DNA of 64,000 nucleotides from Dokdonella_A sp044227025 (GTDB lineage Bacteria > Pseudomonadota > Gammaproteobacteria > Xanthomonadales > Rhodanobacteraceae), in the NCBI RefSeq assembly GCF_044227025.1, contig NZ_JBGAFX010000006.1:1-64000 (forward strand), read 5' to 3'. This document shows, one piece after another, positions 35,215 through 43,492 of this stretch (position 1 is its first letter; every line of letters starts with the position of its first letter). The position numbers and the translations under genes are program-made. The notes under the pieces were generated by a model. It had not been told where the DNA came from. It saw only the letters and a list, made by a program, of their open reading frames with translations, and made no database searches.

Positions 35215-36639
35215 ATGATCGACGAAATTAGCTTGATGGATGACGTGCCCCGTACCGCTTCGAATCCCGAACCGTACGTCGAACTCCAGGAAGCTGTTTT
35301 CGACGGATTGCCGTGCGCCGAAGTCTTTCTGTACGTGTTGTCCCCCGACGCGTTCATTGAAAGTGCTCCAGGGCCAGGCGTTCTTCACCACGGCGTCCTC
35401 ATTGCGCGGGTCTTCGAGCACGCGCTTCACATGCGTCCGGTGAACGTCAGTCCGCATCACCGCGATTTTCTGGAGCCGAAATACGGTCCCATCGAATGGA
35501 TCGAATTCCACTCGAATCGTTCCTGGGAACTTCCTCATTCCGTCGAAGAGTTTGAAGAGCTCCTTGAGCGTTTGCCCACTGGTTTTGCTAGGAAAGCGAT
35601 CTACGGTCTCGGATTGCGCTGGCAATACCGACACATCATGACGGCCATCGGTCAACTTCGCGATGCGACCCGTCTGCGTTTGCTCCCCGGAACCGCCACG
35701 AATTTCACGAGCCCCGTCTACACCCTTGGTATCGACCGATTCGATCAGTTACGTCGCGTCTTCGATCGAAGCAGCTTCCGCCATCGTACCGAAGCCTTGG
35801 AGGAGAAGCGATTGACGGCGTACACCAACCTGCTCCGGGTAATCGACCCAGTTGCGTTCCCAGTACGAGTTAAGAAGATTCGGCCAGGGATGATTTACGA
35901 GCTGGCCTCCGTACCCATTCGCCAACGGAATTTGGGCGATCGCGAACGCCGAGCTGCCGTGTCAATCGTGTCTTCCGAGGTCGAGGAAATCGCGCGGCAT
36001 GACCTCGACGCCCTATCGTCGCTGCGTGAGGACATCGAAAAAACAACCCTTCGGACCCTTTTGCAGAAAATGAAGGAGATGATGACGGCCGATCTATCCG
36101 AGGGCACGTGGCAGGCTTTTCTAGCCAAGAACCCGTTCGTACTTTCGCTGGCCTTTTCATATCCCGTCTTCATGATGCAGGACCACGCGTACGTGGGAGG
36201 CACCACCCTCAAAGGCGCCGGCGAAAAAATCGCCGACTTCCTTTACGCGCAAAATTTCAGTGGCAATCTCGCACTCATTGAAATCAAGCGTCCGAGAACG
36301 GAACTATTGGGTGCTCTCTATCGAGGCGAGGTGTACCCACCTCACAAAGAACTTTCCGGGGCAGTGGCGCAGGTCCTCGATCAGCGATTTCGCCTTCACC
36401 GCAGTTTCGCGGAGAAGGCCTACCAAGCCCAGCTCCGAGATGTCCACCCCTACGCCATCCACTGCGTGGTCATAGCCGGGCGTGTACCGGAAGACGAAGG
36501 AAAACGCCGCTCCTTGGAGCTGTTTCGACAAGCGAGTAAGGACGTCGTGGTCTTGACCTTCGACGAGCTTCTGGCCAAGCTCGAAGCGATTGCGGCTCTT
36601 CTTACGTCTCCGGAGGAAACGACTACGACGGCCGCCTGA
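35215..36639 (+). CDS. sduA: Shedu anti-phage nuclease SduA (DUF4263)
   Basis: A 474-residue protein. Residues of about 295-455 form the Shedu core: WQAFLAKNPFVLSLAF, then GEKIADFLYAQNFSGN with D341, LALIEIKRP with E356-x-K358, and KELSGAVAQVLDQ with Q386, a PD-(D/E)xK nuclease arrangement. The N-terminal 290 residues are a separate region typical of the varied sensor domains in this family (VFLYVLSPDAFIESAPGPGV, FHSNRSWELPHSVEEFEELL). Shedu is a single-gene anti-phage system that cleaves DNA. Its composition is less GC-rich than neighbours. It is followed directly by two tandem copies of the 26-bp element. Confidence 0.88.
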   Translation: MIDEISLMDDVPRTASNPEPYVELQEAVFDGLPCAEVFLYVLSPDAFIESAPGPGVLHHGVLIARVFEHALHMRPVNVSPHHRDFLEPKYGPIEWIEFHSNRSWELPHSVEEFEELLERLPTGFARKAIYGLGLRWQYRHIMTAIGQLRDATRLRLLPGTATNFTSPVYTLGIDRFDQLRRVFDRSSFRHRTEALEEKRLTAYTNLLRVIDPVAFPVRVKKIRPGMIYELASVPIRQRNLGDRERRAAVSIVSSEVEEIARHDLDALSSLREDIEKTTLRTLLQKMKEMMTADLSEGTWQAFLAKNPFVLSLAFSYPVFMMQDHAYVGGTTLKGAGEKIADFLYAQNFSGNLALIEIKRPRTELLGALYRGEVYPPHKELSGAVAQVLDQRFRLHRSFAEKAYQAQLRDVHPYAIHCVVIAGRVPEDEGKRRSLELFRQASKDVVVLTFDELLAKLEAIAALLTSPEETTTTAA

Positions 36640-36665
36640 AGATGCAGAGGTCGATTTGAAAAAGA

Positions 36666-36722
36666 GGGGGCGGAGTAATTCTCCGTTTGAAACAAAGGGG
36701 GCGGAGGAATTTTCCGTTTTAA
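36666..36722 (+). repeat. Two tandem copies of the 26-bp hairpin element
   Basis: Copies at 36666-36691 and 36697-36722, 5 bp apart. The core is a short hairpin, CGGAGTAATTCTCCG in the first and CGGAGGAATTTTCCG in the second, flanked by a G-run before and TTTGAA or TTTTAA after. It begins 27 bp after the sduA stop and runs into the thioredoxin copy. Single copies occur at five more places up to 52.3 kb, all in this orientation. Confidence 0.85.
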
Positions 36723-36750
36723 TTTCAGCGTCTGAGATGAGCTCCGAGCC

Positions 36751-37080
36751 CAGACCAACCCTAACGTCTTCGCCACCACCGACACCACCTTCGCCACCGA
36801 CGTCCTGCAATCGCCGACGCCCGTCCTCGTCGACTTCTGGGGCGAATGGTGCGGTCCGTGCAAGGCGCTTGCGCCGTTGCTCGAGCAACTCGCGGAGCAG
36901 TACGGCGGGCGCCTGAACATCGCCAAGGTCGATCTCGACAAAAACCCTAAGACCGCGCTCGCCTACGGCGTGCGCTCGGCACCGACGATGCTGCTGTTCA
37001 AGGGCGGCACCGTGCAGGCGACGCAGATGGGCCTGGTCTCGAAGTCACAGCTCACCAAGGTCATCGACGCCGCGCTATGA
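36751..37080 (+). pseudogene. Full-length thioredoxin (TrxA-like) lacking a start codon
   Basis: The frame reads NVFATTDTTFATDVLQSPTP, VLVDFWGEWCGPCKALAPLL, then KVDLDKNPKTALAYGV and RSAPTMLLFKGGTVQATQMG, ending in LTKVIDAAL. This is a complete thioredoxin with the CGPC redox site and the cis-proline of APTM. In the sister copy at 44035 the start is GTG; here the same codon (36751-36753) is CAG, and no ATG, GTG or TTG lies in frame before the CGPC motif. The first ATG (36877) would give only 67 residues without the active site. So the gene is probably inactive, or starts at a non-standard codon. The coding body is otherwise unbroken. Confidence 0.75.
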
Positions 37081-37181
37081 GCGCCCACAAGTTTCTCATG
37101 CGTGCTGTCGTAGTGCTCCTGACGGCCGCCATGTTTGCCGACATCGCGCAGAGAGCATACTCATTCTGGACCGGCAAATAA
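37077..37181 (+). CDS. 34-residue single-pass membrane microprotein
   Basis: Its ATG overlaps the thioredoxin stop (ATGA). The product begins MSAHKFLMRAVVVLLTAAMF and ends AYSFWTGK, giving one hydrophobic helix of about 15-18 residues with a basic N side. Its stop is 2 bp before the next 26-bp element. Position suggests translational coupling to thioredoxin, which has lost its own start. No family recognised; may be chance. Confidence 0.35.
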   Translation: MSAHKFLMRAVVVLLTAAMFADIAQRAYSFWTGK

Positions 37182-37183
37182 AA

Positions 37184-37209
37184 GGGGACGGAGGAATTTT
37201 CCGTTTGAA
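37184..37209 (+). repeat. 26-bp hairpin element, copy at 37.2 kb
   Basis: G-run, then ACGGAGGAATTTTCCGTTTG and AA. Lies 30 bp before the Spy/CpxP-like gene. This is the only copy not followed by an obvious thioredoxin remnant, although the start of the next gene resembles the thioredoxin leader. Confidence 0.85.
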
Positions 37210-37239
37210 TTGCGAGTTCATAGGCAGGTGCCGCAACAT

Positions 37240-37707
37240 ATGAGCGCAACAAGGCAGTACGTCATCACCCAATCCATCCGTCGACTCTCGCGCAAGGCCC
37301 ACGCGCTGGCGCTGGGTCTCGCACTCATCGGCACATTGGCTTCCGCGCACGACGCCAGCCGCCCGGAAGTCGAATACCACCCGACCACCGTGGCGGAGTT
37401 GCACGCGATCATCGATCAGGTCCGGCAGGCTGCCGCGCCGGAACAGGCGAAGGCGATCGATGCGATCGAGACGGGCGCTGAAGCGGATCTCGACCGGCTC
37501 AGCCAGGCCGCGATCAAAGCGCATCACCACAAGGTCGGGGTGCTGCTGCGTGACAAGCCCGACGCCGCCGCGTTCGAGCGTGCGCAAACGGGTGAGTTGC
37601 GTGCGGAGGCAGCGCTCGCGAAAAGGATCGATCAGGTCCTGGTCGCGCTGGCGAAGACGCTGACGCCTGCGCAGCGAGCGCAGTTCCGCACACACAACGG
37701 GGAATGA
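37240..37707 (+). CDS. Spy/CpxP-like periplasmic protein
   Basis: A 155-residue exported helical protein. The N terminus MSATRQYVITQSIRRLSRKA precedes a hydrophobic signal core (LALGLALIGTLASAHDA). The mature part is long helices (TVAELHAIIDQVRQAAAPEQ, EADLDRLSQAAIKAHHHKVG) and ends with LTPAQRAQF, the LTxxQ motif of CpxP, Spy and related periplasmic chaperones or metal sensors. The unusually long stretch before the signal core resembles the thioredoxin leader of the copy at 37783 (MTATQHVFATSDT), so the start may come from a fused thioredoxin 5' end. A GGCAGGTG ribosome site lies upstream. Confidence 0.7.
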   Translation: MSATRQYVITQSIRRLSRKAHALALGLALIGTLASAHDASRPEVEYHPTTVAELHAIIDQVRQAAAPEQAKAIDAIETGAEADLDRLSQAAIKAHHHKVGVLLRDKPDAAAFERAQTGELRAEAALAKRIDQVLVALAKTLTPAQRAQFRTHNGE

Positions 37708-37738
37708 CACCCGACTGGCAGGTTGGGAGCGCAATAAA

Positions 37739-37764
37739 GGGGCCGGAGGAGTTTTTCGTTCGAA
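37739..37764 (+). repeat. 26-bp hairpin element, copy at 37.7 kb
   Basis: The most diverged copy (GGGGCCGGAGGAGTTTTTCG, then TTCGAA). Begins 31 bp after the Spy-like stop and 18 bp before a thioredoxin-derived start. Confidence 0.7.
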
Positions 37765-37782
37765 TCACGCACCGGGCAGCCA

Positions 37783-37917
37783 ATGACCGCCACGCAGCAC
37801 GTCTTCGCCACCAGCGACACCACTTTCGCCATATCGCCGAAGCCATCGCGCTGGATTGCAGGACCTGCAACCAGCCGCGGGTGTGTCGGGCTGTCGAAGC
37901 GGGTACTTGAGGCATGA
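37783..37917 (+). pseudogene. Thioredoxin leader remnant, 44 codons
   Basis: Reads MTATQHVFATSDTTFA, matching the thioredoxin N terminus (NVFATTDTTFATDV), then diverges to SPKPSRWIAGPATSRG and stops. The stop overlaps the ATG of the lipoprotein gene (ATGA), so if translated it would couple translation into that gene. It lacks all of the redox domain. Confidence 0.6.
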
Positions 37918-38966
37918 AGAAAAGGCTCAGCCTGGGGTTGGCATTCGCTGCGCTCGCGGTTGCGCTGGTGGGCTGTGATCGATTGCGGGACTTTTTCCTC
38001 TTCCCGAATGAGCATCGTGTGGTGTTGTCGGAGCAGCCGTTGCTGCTCGACACGAAGCCGACACGCCTGACGAGCGACCAGCGAATCGAGGTCGCGGGAA
38101 ATACGACCGATCTGTGCGCGACGATTTCCCGCGACGCGAAGGTCGATCCCGGCGCCGACGGCGACGTCATCGACGGGCAGTTTGCGGAGCAGAAGGGAGG
38201 TGCCCACCTGTCTGCCGTACTGCATGCGCGAGACGGCAAGGATTACGAGTGGAAGGGCGACTCGTGGTCCCTCTCATCCGGAGTCCGTGCCGGCCCCTAC
38301 CGCATGGATGCGTGCCTCAGATGGGAAAGCCTGGAGGCTCCGCCCAAGGGCACCGAGATCGCGTCGATCGACCTGCTGTCCGACCGTCCCCTGCGCGTGA
38401 TGGCGGTCCACTGGCGGTCGACGGATGCCTTCGATTTCATCTCGCAGCCGCCTCCGGATCCCCTTGCAATGCCGTCGACGCAATACAGCGAGCTGGCAAA
38501 ACTATACGGCAGCCAGGCGGCATGGACGTCGCCGGCCACGCTGGCGACGCAGGTGACGCTGGAGAGCCGTCATCGAAACATTTCGCCCCGCGTATACCAC
38601 TCGACCCTCCTGCTTCGGATGTCCGACGCGGGCATTCAGCTGGAGCCTGCCTCCAGAACACGTGGCATGGGCGTCGTGACGATACCGACGAGCGCGGTCG
38701 AAGCGTGCAGCATGACGTGCTTCGGAAAGCGCGCGAAAGACACGCTGCTGCTGCTGCCGCAACTCGGCCTCAAGATCGGTATTCTCAACGCGCCGGAAGT
38801 GATCGATTGGTGCTGGAATCAGCATGTCCCAATGGCTGCGAATGCGGATGCCAGCGCATGGTTCTACAAGGACGCACCACTGCCCGCCAAGGATACCTAC
38901 GACGCGCAGTTCGCATCGCGAGCCGTCTATGACCACCAGGCCAGTCGCAGTTGCATGGGGTACTGA
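37914..38966 (+). CDS. Predicted lipoprotein of unknown function
   Basis: A 350-residue protein with a lipoprotein signal: MKKRLSLGLAFAALAVALVG followed by Cys at residue 21 (lipobox LVGC). The mature protein is a mixed alpha/beta domain with several cysteines (TTDLCATISRD, RMDACLRWES, VEACSMTCFGKR, IDWCWNQHVP) that may pair in the periplasm. No family recognised. The ATG overlaps the preceding thioredoxin remnant. It lies inside the element-thioredoxin array and has normal GC content. Confidence 0.65.
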   Translation: MKKRLSLGLAFAALAVALVGCDRLRDFFLFPNEHRVVLSEQPLLLDTKPTRLTSDQRIEVAGNTTDLCATISRDAKVDPGADGDVIDGQFAEQKGGAHLSAVLHARDGKDYEWKGDSWSLSSGVRAGPYRMDACLRWESLEAPPKGTEIASIDLLSDRPLRVMAVHWRSTDAFDFISQPPPDPLAMPSTQYSELAKLYGSQAAWTSPATLATQVTLESRHRNISPRVYHSTLLLRMSDAGIQLEPASRTRGMGVVTIPTSAVEACSMTCFGKRAKDTLLLLPQLGLKIGILNAPEVIDWCWNQHVPMAANADASAWFYKDAPLPAKDTYDAQFASRAVYDHQASRSCMGY

Positions 38967-39046
38967 AATCGCCGTCACCAGAACTCTCGGCGCGGTGCGT
39001 TTGCGCTGCTGCGCTCCGCACTGACATGCGGTAAAAAGGAAAAAAA

Positions 39047-39072
39047 GGGAACGGAGTAATCTTCCGTTTGGA
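39047..39072 (+). repeat. 26-bp hairpin element, copy at 39.05 kb
   Basis: GGGA then ACGGAGTAATCTTCCGTTTG, ending GA, preceded by a long A-run. Begins 81 bp after the lipoprotein stop and 18 bp before the next thioredoxin remnant. Confidence 0.8.
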
Positions 39073-39090
39073 TCAGGTGCCCGGCAGCTG

Positions 39091-39216
39091 ATGAACGGCA
39101 TGCGGCACGCCTTCGCCGGCAGCGGGCAGGCGACGCACATGGGACTCGACTCGAAAGCGCAGATTACGAAGGCCATAGACGCCGCGCTCCAGCGGAGCGC
39201 CGCGAGCAAAGAATAG
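39091..39216 (+). pseudogene. Internally deleted thioredoxin mini-gene, 41 codons
   Basis: Reads MNGMRHAFAGSGQATHMGLD then SKAQITKAIDAALQRSAASK. The first part matches the thioredoxin leader and the second its C terminus (QATQMGLVSKSQLTKVIDAA in the copy at 36.7 kb). The whole CGPC domain between them is deleted, in frame. The mini-gene stops 11 bp before the next gene, and its last bases include that gene's AGGGAG ribosome site. Confidence 0.7.
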
Positions 39217-39227
39217 GGAGTGCGCAC

Positions 39228-42200
39228 ATGGGTTCTAAAGTCTTCTCGGGCATCCTCGTTGCGATCGGCGCGGCGATCGTGGTCGCCGTCGGCCTTTCTT
39301 ACCATCAGCAGACCGCACCTCCGCCGACCGCGGCCAAGGTCGTGTTCAAGACCGATCCCGATGCGCCGACCCCCGATTCGCTGCAGCCCGCCGTCTCCGC
39401 AGACGTGCGTTCGCCCTGGTTCGATGCGGAACGCAAGCGCTATTCGGCGCTGGTCGACGGAACGAATTGCGACACCCTCGTGGTGCCGTTCCAGAGCCAG
39501 CACCTCGGATTCGACCGCGCCACCCGCTCGATCATGACTGCGCAGCTCGCGCTTGCGCTGGCGCGCGACGGGCGCTGCGTGGTCGATCCCTACGTCGCGG
39601 CCGAAGCCCTCGGCGAGGGCTTGCGCCGCCTCGATGCCAATGCCGTGGACGAGCTTGCGCGCGCGGTCCATGCGAAGACCGTGGTGACGACCTACGTCGG
39701 CCACGACGGGCACCATCACCTCGAAGTGTTTGCGAGCGTCCAGAAACCCGATCCCCTGCCGTATCGAACGGTCGCCCACCAACGCTGGGACGGGATCGAA
39801 TTCAGTGACGAAGTCCCGCCGTTCGTCGCGTGGCAATCGAAATTGCCCGGGATCATCGCCGCGCTGGGCCTCGGCGACGCGGTGACGCCTGCGGCCACGC
39901 CCACAGCGCCCGCACCCGCCGCACCCTTCGAGCTTCCCGATACGGCCGAGAAGCTCGTCGCGGGTGCGCCGGTGGACATGCTCGACGCCGCCCGGCGCTA
40001 CGAACTGCTCGCCATGCTCGGCCCGACGCCGTCGTTCCGCGGCACCGAGCACCTGTTCGAAAAGGCCTGGCTCGCGGCGTCCATGGCGCCGGAAAGTGCC
40101 GAGAGCCGGCGCATCCGCGCACGCGCGCTCATGCATCTCGACGAACGTCCGGCCGCGCTCGCCGTGCTCGGAAGCGACAGCGATGCGACGGCGCAGGTGC
40201 TGCGCGAGCTCCTCAACGGCAACATGCCCGAGGTGCTCGCGGCCCTGCCTTCGATTCCGGCGCCTGCGGAAAAACTGATGAGCGAATTCGATGCGCGCGA
40301 CATGCGCTTCGCCAATGGCCGTGGAACGCCGGGGCAGCCGATGCCCGCCGTCGCGCAGGCGAAGCAGGCCCAGTCGCCGAGCTGGGCGGTGCTGCTGCGG
40401 ACCCGCGCCGGCGAATACGACGGCTGGCAGGTCGACGACAACGTCGATCTCAAGCGCGTGCTCGACGCGCTCTATCCGATCGCTGGCTTCAGCGTCGAGG
40501 ACATCGCCCGCGGCGCCGCCGCGTTGGGCGCGTCGCCCGCCAAAGATCTTGCGTTGTCCGCCAAACGGCATATCGATCGTCTGCTCGCGCAGCAACCGCG
40601 CCGCTTCTGCTGCACGTCGTTCGCGCTCGATCCGACCGAACTGGATTTCCTCCAGCTGCTCTCGGCGCGGAGTCTCGGAACGCTCGAAAAGGCGTTCCGC
40701 TTCGAACAGCTGACCCAGGGGCGCATCGATGCCGCGCTCGCACTTGCCGACGCCTACGATGCCGAATACGCGGGGCATCCGCACCTCGCCGCACTGCGCG
40801 CGACCGCGCTTGCGCAGCGTGCACAGGCACGCCCCGGCGACGTGAACCCGAACGACCAGCGGCTCGCGACGGCCGAGGCGGATGTCGCCGTGTATTTCGA
40901 ACAGCAGGGCACGTTCTACTCGGCGGGCGCATGGCGCGTGCTCGGCCGGCCGCAAGGTCGCCCCGATTTCGCCAAGGCGTACGGCAGCGACTTTCCGCCG
41001 AATTCGACGTGGGCGAAGGCGATCGACCGGCTCCCGTACGCGCAGGACTATCCCGGTGTCGAGATGCAGGCCGAAGCGCCGGACGCGCTGCTCGCCGCGC
41101 TGCAGACGCGCTTCCACGGCTCCCTCGGCGCCGCGGAGTTCGCGGCGCTGAAAGCGGCCCCGCCGGGCCAGCGGTCGGACACGGCTGCACTGCGCGCGCA
41201 GATCCAGAGCGATCCCGAAGGCTGGGCGCCGTACCCGACTCTGGTGTCCGCGTTGATAGCCGAGGGAGACGCGGAAGGCGCCGCGAAAGTCGGCGAGAGC
41301 TACCCGGGGTTTTCCTCGCAGGCAAGCGGCAATGGTGTGGAGCTGTCCAACCAGTCGGCGGACATCGGCAACCGCCTCTTCTGGTATGGCCGGCTCGATC
41401 TCGCGCGTCCGTTCTACGCACGTTCGGCCGGGTACCGGACAGGGTCGGACGCGAGCCTGCTTTCCGAGCAGCGCATCGCGATCCTGGACGGGGACTACGC
41501 GACCGCCGCCGGCGTGGCGCAGCAACGATACGGCCGTTATCAGTCCGCCTGGGCGCTCTACGACTACCTTCGAATGTCGTTCGCGTTCGGCCTCGCGAAG
41601 GACACGTGGCCGGCCTTCATGGCGAACGCGGACCAGCCGGAGCTGCCTGAATTCTGGCTCGCCGCACTGGTCGGCAAGCGCGTCGAAGGCGCCAGCGACG
41701 CCGACGTCGCGACCTGGTATTCGAGCGATCCGGTACGCGCGATGGACGCGAACTGGGATTCGACGCACATCTCCGGCAGGACGCCGGCCGTGCGCTCGGC
41801 GCTGACCTACTTCCTCATCGATCGCGCGCCGTTCGACGGCCTGCCCGCGCTCCTCTCGCGCATCGAGGGCGCACCCACCATCCGCGTCGACAGCACGAGG
41901 ACGGTCATGCGGCCGATCCCGGGCAGTCGCTCCTCGATGCCGATCCAGCGCAGTGCGTTCCATAAAGACGCCCACGAGGCGTCGAGCGACGAGGCGCTGC
42001 CGTCCCACTACGTGCTGTTCGGCCCGGCGTACCTCGCGCTGCGCAAGGGCGACTACCCCGCGGCCGTGGCCGCGTTCGACCGTTACGCCCGTTACAACGC
42101 GATCGAGGGGGACTGGTACGACCTCAACACCAGTACCGCGTTGCCGTACTTCGCGTTCGCCGCGGCGAAGAGCGGCGACACGCTGAAGCTGCGCGCGTTC

Positions 42201-42692
42201 ATCGAGGCGTTGCCGGCCGCCTCGTTCAACAATGGCACCGACGCCGACGCCATGTTCGCCCGGCACCTCGCCCTCGCGTATTTCACCGGACTTGCCGGCG
42301 AGCACGACGCCGCGCTGGCGCATCTGGAGCAGGCGCGCCGCGACGAGGCGACCACCTGGACGACGCACGGGCTCAACAGCTACCTGTACGCCGAAGCCTG
42401 CATCTGGCTCTTCGACGAGACCCATGACGCGCGCTACCGCGATCGCGCGCTCGAGTGGGCGCGCGCGAACCAGCGCATGGAACCGACCATGGCCTGGTCG
42501 TATGCACTCGAGGCCGCCTACGGCGATGCCAAGGATGCAAGCCACACGCGTGCGATCGCGCTCGCGGCGTACCTGGATCGCCACTCGTACTGGCTCTCGA
42601 AGGTCCCGGCGCCGGACGTGGAGCGAGCCCGCGCCTGGCTCGCGAAGAACTCGCCGTTCCGCCTGCCGTCCGGGCGTCGCACGCGCGGCTAG
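39228..42692 (+). CDS. Large membrane-anchored helical-repeat protein, 1154 aa
   Basis: One N-terminal membrane segment (FSGILVAIGAAIVVAVGLSY) is followed by a Pro/Ala linker and a very large extracytoplasmic part. Residues of about 60-210 are alpha/beta (CDTLVVPFQSQHLGFDRATR, KTVVTTYVGHDGHHHLEVFA). The rest is TPR-like helices (ALRATALAQRAQARPGDVNP, PAYLALRKGDYPAAVAAFDR, LAYFTGLAGEHDAALAHLEQ). Such proteins usually scaffold envelope complexes. No known family recognised. The AGGGAG ribosome site 9 bp before the ATG lies at the end of the preceding thioredoxin remnant. Codon use is native. Confidence 0.7.
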   Translation: MGSKVFSGILVAIGAAIVVAVGLSYHQQTAPPPTAAKVVFKTDPDAPTPDSLQPAVSADVRSPWFDAERKRYSALVDGTNCDTLVVPFQSQHLGFDRATRSIMTAQLALALARDGRCVVDPYVAAEALGEGLRRLDANAVDELARAVHAKTVVTTYVGHDGHHHLEVFASVQKPDPLPYRTVAHQRWDGIEFSDEVPPFVAWQSKLPGIIAALGLGDAVTPAATPTAPAPAAPFELPDTAEKLVAGAPVDMLDAARRYELLAMLGPTPSFRGTEHLFEKAWLAASMAPESAESRRIRARALMHLDERPAALAVLGSDSDATAQVLRELLNGNMPEVLAALPSIPAPAEKLMSEFDARDMRFANGRGTPGQPMPAVAQAKQAQSPSWAVLLRTRAGEYDGWQVDDNVDLKRVLDALYPIAGFSVEDIARGAAALGASPAKDLALSAKRHIDRLLAQQPRRFCCTSFALDPTELDFLQLLSARSLGTLEKAFRFEQLTQGRIDAALALADAYDAEYAGHPHLAALRATALAQRAQARPGDVNPNDQRLATAEADVAVYFEQQGTFYSAGAWRVLGRPQGRPDFAKAYGSDFPPNSTWAKAIDRLPYAQDYPGVEMQAEAPDALLAALQTRFHGSLGAAEFAALKAAPPGQRSDTAALRAQIQSDPEGWAPYPTLVSALIAEGDAEGAAKVGESYPGFSSQASGNGVELSNQSADIGNRLFWYGRLDLARPFYARSAGYRTGSDASLLSEQRIAILDGDYATAAGVAQQRYGRYQSAWALYDYLRMSFAFGLAKDTWPAFMANADQPELPEFWLAALVGKRVEGASDADVATWYSSDPVRAMDANWDSTHISGRTPAVRSALTYFLIDRAPFDGLPALLSRIEGAPTIRVDSTRTVMRPIPGSRSSMPIQRSAFHKDAHEASSDEALPSHYVLFGPAYLALRKGDYPAAVAAFDRYARYNAIEGDWYDLNTSTALPYFAFAAAKSGDTLKLRAFIEALPAASFNNGTDADAMFARHLALAYFTGLAGEHDAALAHLEQARRDEATTWTTHGLNSYLYAEACIWLFDETHDARYRDRALEWARANQRMEPTMAWSYALEAAYGDAKDASHTRAIALAAYLDRHSYWLSKVPAPDVERARAWLAKNSPFRLPSGRRTRG

Positions 42693-42733
42693 GCCGCGCA
42701 GGGAAAAAGGGGTCGTAGTAAACGGGATCCGTG

Positions 42734-43444
42734 ATGCTGTCGCAAGAAAACTTCTTCCAGCGGTATCGGCAACTCGATACAGAAGAGTTGTTGCAACACA
42801 TGATCCGGAGTGACCTCGCCGATGAGGCGCGCGAAGCGGCGCGGCTCGTCCTGGTCGAACGGGGCGTTTCCGGTGAACGCTTTGAACTGGAGTACCACAA
42901 AGCTCGAGTGGGCCTCGTGCGCCAGACCGGCGTCACGAATCAGTGCGACCATTGCGGCGAGTCGATCGCCTTGGGGGCCGTCAAGGCGGAGGGGCGGCGC
43001 TTCTGCAGCCTGAAATGTCGCGATGATGCGCAGCTGTACGAAGTTGCGGTCGGCCTGGCGCCCGACCTGGTGCTCGAGCACGCTCGCTCCACGTTCGCCG
43101 GCGCTTGTCCGCGCTGTGGCGCGCGAGGGAAGCCCGTCGAGATGCGACCGCGCTGGGTCGTGTTCTCGTACGTCGTTTCAAGCGTCGGAGAGGTGGAGTA
43201 CGCGTTGTCCTGCCGGCGCTGTGCTCAACGCAGGAACTGGTCTGCGGTCGCCGCGTGTGCCGTGTTCGGATGGTGGTCGTTGCGCGGTATCGTGGCCACG
43301 CCCGTGGCGATCTACAGGAACGTGCGCGAGATCTACGCTCGACGCGTCCTCGCGGGACCGTCGCTGAAGCTGATCGAATGGGCCATGCTGGATCTGGCCA
43401 GGCGCATCGGCGATCCGCTGCATCAATGCCAGGCAAGAGAATAG
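42734..43444 (+). CDS. Zinc-ribbon membrane protein of unknown function
   Basis: A 236-residue protein. The N-terminal 50 residues are helical (FFQRYRQLDTEELLQHMIRS). Two zinc-ribbon-like pairs follow: CDHCGES with RRFCSLKCRDD, and CPRCGARG with LSCRRCAQRRNW. A hydrophobic segment after these (WSAVAACAVFGWWSLRGIVA) could be membrane-embedded. No family recognised. ATG chosen; a GTG one codon earlier is possible. It starts 41 bp after the 1154-residue gene. The gap holds GGGGTCGTAGTAAACGGGAT, possibly a distant relative of the 26-bp element. Confidence 0.6.
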   Translation: MLSQENFFQRYRQLDTEELLQHMIRSDLADEAREAARLVLVERGVSGERFELEYHKARVGLVRQTGVTNQCDHCGESIALGAVKAEGRRFCSLKCRDDAQLYEVAVGLAPDLVLEHARSTFAGACPRCGARGKPVEMRPRWVVFSYVVSSVGEVEYALSCRRCAQRRNWSAVAACAVFGWWSLRGIVATPVAIYRNVREIYARRVLAGPSLKLIEWAMLDLARRIGDPLHQCQARE

Positions 43445-43492
43445 TGGCAAGCCGGACGGAGTAGATGACCGGTCGAAAAGTGCCGGCAAGTC

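Noticed and set aside
38502..42584. Open minus-strand frame of about 1360 codons
   Set aside because: Antisense shadow of high-GC third positions in the 1154-residue gene, with repetitive Arg/Val/Glu composition.
42705..42730. Copy of the 26-bp element before the zinc-ribbon gene
   Set aside because: The G-run and a CCG are shared, but the hairpin is absent and no thioredoxin sequence follows. Kept only as a possible distant relative.
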